A program made the translations under genes and the position numbers. A DNA stretch of 19,250 bases, taken from CAYRDK01 sp043819345. Lineage in GTDB: Bacteria > Omnitrophota > Gorgyraeia > Velamenicoccales > Velamenicoccaceae. The stretch lies in assembly GCA_043819345.1 (NCBI GenBank), contig JBDREX010000021.1, forward strand, positions 1-19,250. Direction: 5' to 3'. Of the stretch, positions 7,587 through 13,000 are shown piece after piece. The notes under the pieces are model-generated. The model had not been told where the DNA came from and ran no database searches. It was given only the letters and a program-made list of their open reading frames with translations. Within the stretch, counting starts at the first letter, position 1, and every line of letters begins with the position of its first letter.

Positions 7587-8876
7587 TTATTTAGCTCTAT
7601 CTGTAAAATGTTTGTTATTAAGAAAAAGCGAAATAACAAAACCTATAGCCAATAACATCGCTCCGGCCCCGAAAGTATATCCCGATGCGCCCGCGGCATA
7701 ATGATCTTTAATGAAGGCAACGATCTGAGGGCCGACAATGCCGCCCATAGACCAAGCGGTCAAAATCACCCCATAGACAACGGGCATCAGCTTGTGCCCA
7801 AAAACATCATGTACGAAAGAAGGCATGGAGCCAAAACCGCCACCATAACATAAAAGCACATAACATACAAAAATCCCAAATACAAACGGTTGTTTTACGA
7901 ACAAAAGCGCCACAAAAACAAACACCTGGCTGGCCAGAATTAAACGAAAAACCTGCACGCGACCAATCCGATCCGAAAGGCCGCCCCAAAAAAACCTGCC
8001 GAGACCATTAAAAATGGAACTCACCGCGATTAATGTCGCGCCGGCAGCAGCAAGTTCGCTAACCGTCATTAAAGGATTCACTTTTTTAAGTAAATCCTGA
8101 AGCATCGGAGACTGAAAACCGATAAACATAATACCCGCGGTAATATTCAAAAAGAAAATCAGCCACATCAATAGGAACCTGGAAGAAAAAATGCATTGTT
8201 TAGCTGTCAAAATGCCATCAGGAAAACTACAAACATGGGCAGAAGCCGCGCCCTTTGAGCCGGGCACGCTAAACCCTTGCGGAGGATTTTTTAGAAATGC
8301 TGCCGCTGGAACCGCTACGCACAACATCACAACACCAATAAAAGCAAAGACCTGGACTAAATTGCCGCCGGTTAGATTGATCAAAAGCGGCGCGATAACT
8401 TTTGACATTAAAAGAGCGCCAAGGCCAAACCCCATAATGACCATCCCGGTAATAAAACCTTTTTTATCCGGAAACCACTTTGCCGCGGTCGCCACCGGAG
8501 TCACATAACCCAAACCAAGCCCTAACCCTCCGATCAAGCCAAACCCCACATACAACAAGAGTAAGCTTTTTATCTGCAGCGCAAATGCCGCCACAAAATA
8601 ACCTAAGCCATATAGCACCCCTCCCGTTATTGCTAACTTCTTTGGACCGAATTTCGGCAAATTTATGCCGCCCCACGCGGAGGCGATACCTAAAAAGAAT
8701 ATCGCGAAACAAAATGTCCAGGCTGCCTGTGAATTGCTCCAGCCGTATGTATTCACTAGAGGTTTTTGGAAAAAACTCCAGGCGTATACTGTCCCCAAAC
8801 ATAACTGCAACACCGTGCCCATTATCGCAACGAGCCAACGATTTTCATGGCAAGAACCACTTTGACAACGCCCCAT
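7587..8876 (-). CDS. MFS transporter of the oxalate/formate antiporter (OFA) family
   Basis: A 429-residue inner-membrane permease with about 12 hydrophobic segments. OFA-family features include the first helix with LCLGTVYAWSFFQKPL, the loop after helix 2 with GPKKLAITGG, AAKWFPDKKGFITGMVIMGFGLGAL around helices 4-5, and NGLGRFFWGGLSDRIGR in the second half, the repeat of the MFS signature with the helix-8 arginine known from OxlT. The family exchanges small carboxylates such as oxalate, formate or pyruvate; here the following formate dehydrogenase genes favour formate or a related acid, by inference. The open frame extends to 8948, but the ATG at 8876 has a strong ribosome binding site (AAAGGAGG, 7 bases). 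It is the first gene of the formate operon, and a Rex-like operator lies 80-100 bases upstream. A 76-base gap separates it from the next gene. Confidence 0.9.
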   Translation of the reverse strand: MGRCQSGSCHENRWLVAIMGTVLQLCLGTVYAWSFFQKPLVNTYGWSNSQAAWTFCFAIFFLGIASAWGGINLPKFGPKKLAITGGVLYGLGYFVAAFALQIKSLLLLYVGFGLIGGLGLGLGYVTPVATAAKWFPDKKGFITGMVIMGFGLGALLMSKVIAPLLINLTGGNLVQVFAFIGVVMLCVAVPAAAFLKNPPQGFSVPGSKGAASAHVCSFPDGILTAKQCIFSSRFLLMWLIFFLNITAGIMFIGFQSPMLQDLLKKVNPLMTVSELAAAGATLIAVSSIFNGLGRFFWGGLSDRIGRVQVFRLILASQVFVFVALLFVKQPFVFGIFVCYVLLCYGGGFGSMPSFVHDVFGHKLMPVVYGVILTAWSMGGIVGPQIVAFIKDHYAAGASGYTFGAGAMLLAIGFVISLFLNNKHFTDRAK

Positions 8877-8957
8877 TGGTAAACCTCCTTTTATTAGGCA
8901 ATGATTAAAAAACTGAATAAATTTTCCAAATTTTTTTAAAAAACTCACCCTATATGC

Positions 8958-8975
8958 CTGTTAAAATATTAGCAA
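8958..8975. promoter_or_regulatory. Rex-like operator upstream of the transporter/formate dehydrogenase operon
   Basis: CTGTTAAAATATTAGCAA is an 18-base imperfect palindrome matching 12 of 14 informative positions of the clostridial-type Rex consensus TTGTTAA-N4-TTAACAA. It lies between the rex1 stop and the transporter start, where the operon promoter must be. I could not place convincing -35 and -10 boxes; TTGCTA and TATAGG on the minus strand are the nearest candidates, with a short spacer. NADH binding would release Rex and open the operon. Confidence 0.6.
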
Positions 8976-8997
8976 TGCGAGAGTGAAATAAAAAAAA

Positions 8998-9675
8998 TTA
9001 TTTTCTAACAATGTGTAAAGCTAGGTGCTTTGAAAGAACTGCTAAGGAAGAGGCCAAATTTTCATGCTGTATGATGACTTCGCTGGAAGCGCTGATTTTT
9101 GTAGGCGCAAAATTCCAAATTGCTCTAATTCCCGCATTCACCATCAAATCCGCAAGCTCCTGCGCGACTTCTCCAGGCGCGGTAAGGATGCCAATTTTAA
9201 TATTTGTCCTTTTAATAATATTCGGCATTTTCTTTATGCTAAAAATCTTTTTGCCGCGTATTTCCTTGCCTATCTTCTTCGCATCATTGTCAAATGCCGC
9301 AACAACATTTAAGCCGTAGTCTTTAAAACCGTTATATCCCAAAAGAGCGGCACCTAAATGGCCCGACCCTACCAATATTGCTTCTGTCGTATTATTCCAT
9401 CCTAAAAAACACTCAATGGCCCTTAACAGATCTGAAACACAATATCCAATTTTTGGCTTACCTTGCGCCGCCGTATATTCAAGATCTTTCCTGACCTGAA
9501 TAGCAATAAGATGTAAATCTTGAGCTATTTGAGTACAAGAAATAAAATCACTTTTATTATCCTGTGAAATCTTTTTGATATATTGGTAATATACGGGAAG
9601 ACGCCTTAATGTAGGCTCCGGAATTCCATCATTTTTTTTATGAATCACTATTTTTACCTGATTGTCAATTACCAC
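8998..9675 (-). CDS. rex: Redox-sensing transcriptional repressor Rex (paralog 1)
   Basis: A 225-residue NADH/NAD+-sensing repressor. The N-terminal winged helix carries the classic IPEPTLRRLPVYYQYI (18-33) and QVRKDLEY (60-67). The Rossmann domain has VGSGHLG (G103, G105, G108) and an acidic residue at D129 that selects NAD over NADP. NFAPTKI at 188-194 and the C-terminal swapped helix are also typical. Unlike most Rex proteins, the segment after QVRKDL reads EYTAAQGK instead of SYFGxxG. The start shown is GTG at 9675 without a clear ribosome binding site; a GTG at residue 10 (9648), with AGG eight bases upstream, is an alternative, and no ATG exists in this region. The gene has its own promoter and is followed by the formate operon, the likely target. 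Confidence 0.93.
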   Translation of the reverse strand: MVIDNQVKIVIHKKNDGIPEPTLRRLPVYYQYIKKISQDNKSDFISCTQIAQDLHLIAIQVRKDLEYTAAQGKPKIGYCVSDLLRAIECFLGWNNTTEAILVGSGHLGAALLGYNGFKDYGLNVVAAFDNDAKKIGKEIRGKKIFSIKKMPNIIKRTNIKIGILTAPGEVAQELADLMVNAGIRAIWNFAPTKISASSEVIIQHENLASSLAVLSKHLALHIVRK

Positions 9676-9680
9676 TTAAA

Positions 9681-9712
9681 TCGATATTTATTTATAAATA
9701 TAACTATATCGA
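9681..9712. promoter_or_regulatory. Nested palindromes over the rex1 transcription start
   Basis: TCGATAT (9681-9687) and ATATCGA (9706-9712) form an inverted repeat. Between them lies a perfect 12-base palindrome, TATTTATAAATA (9689-9700). The outer right arm overlaps the predicted -10 box and the inner palindrome covers the predicted start site, a position where a repressor would block transcription. It does not match the Rex consensus, so the binding protein is unknown. Confidence 0.45.
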
Positions 9713-9731
9713 TAAATTTTTATCTTGTCAA
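9703..9731 (-). promoter_or_regulatory. Sigma-70 promoter of rex1
   Basis: On the minus strand TTGACA (9726-9731) is separated by exactly 17 bases from TATAGT (9703-9708), nearly the full housekeeping consensus. Transcription should start near 9695, about 20 bases before the GTG at 9675. Thus rex1 can be transcribed separately from the response-regulator gene upstream of it. Confidence 0.75.
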
Positions 9732-9800
9732 GAATATTTTATAATTATAATCTTCTAATTATTTTTTGAACATGAAAGCTCGAATACATCCTGTCATACA

Positions 9801-10187
9801 TTATTTTTTTATATGCTCCTCAATTGTTTTTAAAAGCACTTCCGGTTTTACCGGTTTTTCGAGAACAGCCTTAACCGGAAGCCATTCCTCGTCCGGTTTA
9901 AAATTGAACGGAAGATTCAGCTCTTTTTTAATGCCCGTCACCATAACAACCGGGATATCCTTTGTCGCCTGATCTTTTTTCAAATTTCTGGCGGTATCAA
10001 AACCCTCACTTTGGTGTATCATGATCGCGTCCAAAAGTATTAAATCAGGAGATTGCGCCTTGGCCATTTTGAAACCTTCCTCACCGTTATTCGCACTGAT
10101 TACAGCATACCCTTTTGCCTCAAGTAATGTCGCTACAGCTTCCACCAAATCTACGTCATCATCAACAATCAGAATTTTTTTCGTCAT
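9801..10187 (-). CDS. Single-domain response regulator
   Basis: A 128-residue receiver domain without an output domain. MTKKILIVDDDVDL carries the acidic metal-binding residues (D9-D11), D53 in ILLDAIM is the phosphorylation site, T84 in VMVTGI is the switch residue, and K111 in LEKPVKP is the conserved lysine. The loop after D53 has extra residues (MIHQSEGFDTARNLKKD), a pattern seen in receivers of some anaerobes. The open frame extends to 10223, but the ATG at 10187 has the strong site AAGGGAGGGG. It follows the Cache-type kinase by 118 bases and is its probable partner; output would be by protein-protein contact. Confidence 0.9.
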   Translation of the reverse strand: MTKKILIVDDDVDLVEAVATLLEAKGYAVISANNGEEGFKMAKAQSPDLILLDAIMIHQSEGFDTARNLKKDQATKDIPVVMVTGIKKELNLPFNFKPDEEWLPVKAVLEKPVKPEVLLKTIEEHIKK

Positions 10188-10235
10188 GATCCCCTCCCTT
10201 AACAATGCACAAACGTTTCCCATAACTAGGTTTTA

Positions 10236-10283
10236 TTAACGGGCAGGGGCAAGCCCTGCCCTTACACTATATTTTTCCGTTAA
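10236..10283. repeat. Nested inverted repeat (REP-like) between kinase and response-regulator genes
   Basis: The inner hairpin GGGCAGGG / CCCTGCCC (10241-10248 and 10254-10261, 5-base loop) lies inside an outer pair, TTAACGG (10236-10242) and CCGTTAA (10277-10283). No T run follows on the minus strand, so it is a poor Rho-independent terminator. The G+C-rich palindrome in an A+T-rich gap looks like a dispersed extragenic palindrome, but one window cannot show other copies. Confidence 0.5.
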
Positions 10284-10305
10284 CAAGCGGCCAGCCTCCC
10301 CTATT

Positions 10306-12138
10306 TTAGATTCGAAAAACAAACGCGTTGCCAGCCTCTCTGGCCTCAAGCCAAACCGTACCGCCATGCCTTTCTATAATTTCTTTCGTAATGAATAATC
10401 CCAACCCCGTTCCTCTTGCTTTTTTAGCTTCCGGGTTAGAGAGCCTTGAGAACCTTTTAAAAAGCTTATCTTTCTCCTCATCCGTCACAGGCCTGCCATC
10501 ATTATAGACCTCAACCTCAAGGGCATCCTGAAGCACCTTCGCATCAATAATCACCCGGCCGCCGGCTATCCCATATTTGACAGCATTCCCAATGAGATTA
10601 TTGGCCACAACCTGCAACAAATCCAAATCGGCAAAAATCTTCAGCCCTGACTGGATCCGATTAACAATCTCTATGTTCTTTTCATCTGCCTGCTTTAAAA
10701 AAGCTTCCATTGAACCATCAATAACGTCTTCTTTAAGTAAAATCTCTTTCCTGTCAACATGTATCTCTTTTTTTTCGATACGGCTCAAATCAAAAAAGTT
10801 CTTTACGGTTGAGGCAAAATAATCCAGGTTACGCGTTATAGAATCTAAAACTTTTCTCTGCTTAAAATTAACCATACCTAAGAATCCATCGCGTAGCGTA
10901 TAAGCATTCAGGATCAACGACGAAAGAATACCCTTCAATTCATGTGTAACAAAAGCAATCAAATCCAAATAACTTTTATTCAGACGGGCAAGCTTCTCAT
11001 GCGACTCTTTTAAGCTCCTATCGCGTTCATCAAGCTTTGAAGCCATATCATTGAATGAAAACGCCAGCATATTCAACTCTGTTACGGTCGTAAGTGTTTT
11101 AAGCCTCTCCTGCAAGTCGCCTTTTGAAATCTTACCCATCGCGGCTAACATCTCCTGAACGGGTTTAGAAATAGCCTGAGCCAGAATAATAGCCAATATC
11201 AAAGCCAATGCTACCGCAAAAACAATGATCACAAAGAACACAACCAGAATATCCCGCGCCATATCAATAAACGGCTTCTCTAAAATACCAACATACAATA
11301 TACCTATAATATGGCCATCTAAATCCCGCAAAGGCTCATAGGCCGTCAAATACCAATCCGTCACAACAAAAGCCCTATTCACCCAACGCAAACCATGGCC
11401 AAGCACTTTAGCATATACGGTTTCAGAAACACGCGTTCCTACGGCACGCTCATTTTTTTCATTCAAAACATTGGTCGCAATCCTCACATCACCCTGAAAA
11501 ATCGTAACCGTGCCAATAGGCTTATTGTTGTAAAGCCTTCTTTCCTCAAATACCAGATTGTGCACCTTATCTACAAGAGCAAAATCCCCATTCACCAGCC
11601 TGCCGGCGACTAATACACCTTTCAACTGGCCGCGGCTATCATACTCGGGCCTGGCGCACTCAATTACCATCGCCTCTTCCAAAACGCGGCGTTCATCCTG
11701 CCTGGCCTTTGGCGTTGGAATGATGGTCACGCGCGCCTGATCGTACAACCCTTCACCAAGAGTTAAAAGCTCTTCTTTTCCCACAATACGCGTCGCGCCA
11801 GCCGCCTGCCCATCAAAAGCGCGCTGCGCGATAGAACTCAACACCGCAGGCCGCTCGTCAAAAGGAACATAATATAAATAATCAAAATGAAGTTTCTTTT
11901 TTAGAACATTCAGGTCATCGGAATCAGAGACAAGGCTCAAAACCATCATGGCCGATTCAATTTCATTCTCGTAAACAAAACGAGCAGCCGCCAGATCATT
12001 TTTAACCTGCTGCTGGGCTCTTTCAAAAATATTCGTCTTAATCACCACGACGCCTAAGATGCCAATGCTAATACCCAGCGTCAAAATGATCACTAAAAAA
12101 GATAAAATAATTTTTGTTTTAAGGCTTATTGTTTTCAT
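10306..12138 (-). CDS. Sensor histidine kinase with extracytoplasmic Cache-type domain and HAMP
   Basis: A 610-residue membrane kinase. Order: TM1 at about 10-33; a periplasmic sensor of roughly 260 residues, with the Cache_3-type pattern GTVTIFQGDVRIATNV, G-T-R-V-S-E-T-V-Y and YEPLRDLDGHIIGILYVGI (residues 209-285); TM2 at about 296-320; HAMP to about 372; a HisKA dimerisation helix with the phospho-accepting H399 (THELKG); and an ATPase domain with the N box NNLIGNAVKYG (513-523), YNDGRP and GTGLGLF (576-582). The H box reads HELKG rather than the usual HELRTP. Cache domains bind small molecules such as carboxylates, so it could sense an extracellular metabolite (inference). The ATG at 12138 is preferred over the in-frame TTG at 12141; it overlaps the last 20 bases of rex2, so the two are translationally coupled. 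The partner is the following response regulator. Confidence 0.91.
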   Translation of the reverse strand: MKTISLKTKIILSFLVIILTLGISIGILGVVVIKTNIFERAQQQVKNDLAAARFVYENEIESAMMVLSLVSDSDDLNVLKKKLHFDYLYYVPFDERPAVLSSIAQRAFDGQAAGATRIVGKEELLTLGEGLYDQARVTIIPTPKARQDERRVLEEAMVIECARPEYDSRGQLKGVLVAGRLVNGDFALVDKVHNLVFEERRLYNNKPIGTVTIFQGDVRIATNVLNEKNERAVGTRVSETVYAKVLGHGLRWVNRAFVVTDWYLTAYEPLRDLDGHIIGILYVGILEKPFIDMARDILVVFFVIIVFAVALALILAIILAQAISKPVQEMLAAMGKISKGDLQERLKTLTTVTELNMLAFSFNDMASKLDERDRSLKESHEKLARLNKSYLDLIAFVTHELKGILSSLILNAYTLRDGFLGMVNFKQRKVLDSITRNLDYFASTVKNFFDLSRIEKKEIHVDRKEILLKEDVIDGSMEAFLKQADEKNIEIVNRIQSGLKIFADLDLLQVVANNLIGNAVKYGIAGGRVIIDAKVLQDALEVEVYNDGRPVTDEEKDKLFKRFSRLSNPEAKKARGTGLGLFITKEIIERHGGTVWLEAREAGNAFVFRI

Positions 12139-12772
12139 CAATTCCGCTTGCTGTGTCGTTCAAGCCATTGATTATGTAATAAATAATACTTTCAAGTTCT
12201 AAAACAAGGTTCATGTTATTAATCACGCACCCGGGCGAACCCTTAAGCCTGATAGGCGCAAAATTCAAAATCCCTTTAATGCCGGCGGAAAGCATACAAT
12301 CTAAAACCTGCTGAGCGGCAATATCAGGTACAGCAATTATTCCTACTTTAACATCGTGCTGAACAGCAAAACTTTTTAGCTCTTCCAGCGGCAAAACAGG
12401 AATCTCTGCACTAGGTTTAAATTTCGCGGGATCTATATCAAAGCAGGCTATAATCTTTATCCCTTCTTTTTCAAAGCCCTTATATTTTAATAGCGCCGTT
12501 CCAATATTTCCTGTGCCAACAATGATGACTTTCTGAAGCTCGCTTTTTCCCATAATGCCATTGAGCTTTTCAATCAGAAGATCAATCTGATAACCGCCTC
12601 TCTTATTTCCTGAAATTCCAAACAGAGAAAAATCCTTACGCACCTGAGAAGCGGTCACACCAACGGCATCCGCCAAATTATCAGAAAAGACCTTCACAAA
12701 ACCCAATGCATTTAACCTATGAAGCGCGTTCTTATAACGCAACAACCTCATAATGCATTTTTTATTGGTCAT
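12119..12772 (-). CDS. Redox-sensing transcriptional repressor Rex (paralog 2)
   Basis: A 217-residue Rex-family protein. Its winged helix contains VTASQVRKDFSLFGISGNKRGGYQI (from residue 39), the family's QVRKD-x-S-x-FG-x-x-G-x-GY pattern. The Rossmann fold has VGTGNIGTALL (GxGxxG at 86-91) and D112 after the second strand for NAD binding; NFAPIRL follows at 170-176. It lacks the N-terminal IPEPTLRRLPxY motif present in the other Rex of this window, so the two paralogs are clearly divergent. The start at 12772 has AAGGAG eight bases upstream. It heads an operon with the Cache-type kinase (20-base overlap) and the response regulator. Two Rex-like operators flank its promoter, which suggests autoregulation or cross-regulation by the other Rex. 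Confidence 0.91.
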   Translation of the reverse strand: MTNKKCIMRLLRYKNALHRLNALGFVKVFSDNLADAVGVTASQVRKDFSLFGISGNKRGGYQIDLLIEKLNGIMGKSELQKVIIVGTGNIGTALLKYKGFEKEGIKIIACFDIDPAKFKPSAEIPVLPLEELKSFAVQHDVKVGIIAVPDIAAQQVLDCMLSAGIKGILNFAPIRLKGSPGCVINNMNLVLELESIIYYIINGLNDTASGIDENNKP

Positions 12773-12787
12773 CCTGTTAGCTCCTTT

Positions 12788-12805
12788 TTGTTACTTTTTT
12801 CACAA
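12788..12805. promoter_or_regulatory. Rex-like operator 1 in the rex2 leader
   Basis: TTGTTACTTTTTTCACAA has a perfect right half-site (TTCACAA) and a left half-site with one or two mismatches to the Rex consensus TTGTGAA-N4-TTCACAA. It lies just downstream of the predicted -10 box, over or right after the start of transcription, and ends 15 bases before the rex2 ATG. This is a typical blocking position. Confidence 0.65.
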
Positions 12806-12813
12806 TAATATAA

Positions 12814-12842
12814 AAGATAATATGATAAAGGCAAATTGTCAA
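12814..12842 (-). promoter_or_regulatory. Probable promoter of the rex2-kinase-regulator operon
   Basis: On the minus strand TTGACA (12837-12842) is followed after 17 bases by TATCTT (12814-12819). The -35 box is perfect and the -10 box matches 4 of 6 positions. The Rex-like sites at 12788-12805 and 12850-12867 lie on either side of it. Confidence 0.6.
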
Positions 12843-12849
12843 TGTCTTT

Positions 12850-12867
12850 TTGTGATTTTTTTCACTT
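12850..12867. promoter_or_regulatory. Rex-like operator 2 upstream of the rex2 promoter
   Basis: TTGTGATTTTTTTCACTT has an almost perfect left half (TTGTGAT) and a right half (TTCACTT) with two mismatches to the consensus TTGTGAA-N4-TTCACAA. It lies just upstream of the -35 box, 62 bases (centre to centre) from operator 1. Such spacing could allow two Rex dimers to act together. Confidence 0.55.
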
Positions 12868-12874
12868 AAACATA

Positions 12875-12903
12875 CAAAAAAATAGCCCCTGTTTTTCAGG
12901 CGC
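12875..12903 (-). terminator. Terminator downstream of the ABC-F gene
   Basis: On the minus strand the stem GCGCCTG / CAGGGGC (one internal G-G mismatch, 5-base A loop, 12885-12903) is followed by TATTTTTTTG. It lies about 100 bases after the ABC-F stop and just before the rex2 control region, separating the two units. In the 12904-13000 stretch between the stop codon and the stem I see no gene. Confidence 0.6.
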
Positions 12904-13000
12904 TCTAGTCAGATTTTACTTTAGCCGATTTATACGTTACTGGATTTTCAGGCTTACCCATCTACGCGCAAACTCACACACCCGCTAACACAGTTACATT

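Noticed and set aside
8464..8908. Overlapping open frames on both strands in the transporter gene (124 and 142 codons)
   Set aside because: Both lie within the OFA permease frame, which has continuous membrane helices and family motifs; the others show no domains.
9771..9972. Plus-strand open frame opposite the response regulator
   Set aside because: Antisense to a receiver domain with all catalytic residues intact; no motif in the translation.
12904..13000. Small gene or RNA in the gap after the ABC-F stop
   Set aside because: No open frame with a ribosome binding site and no stable structure apart from the terminator at 12875-12903.
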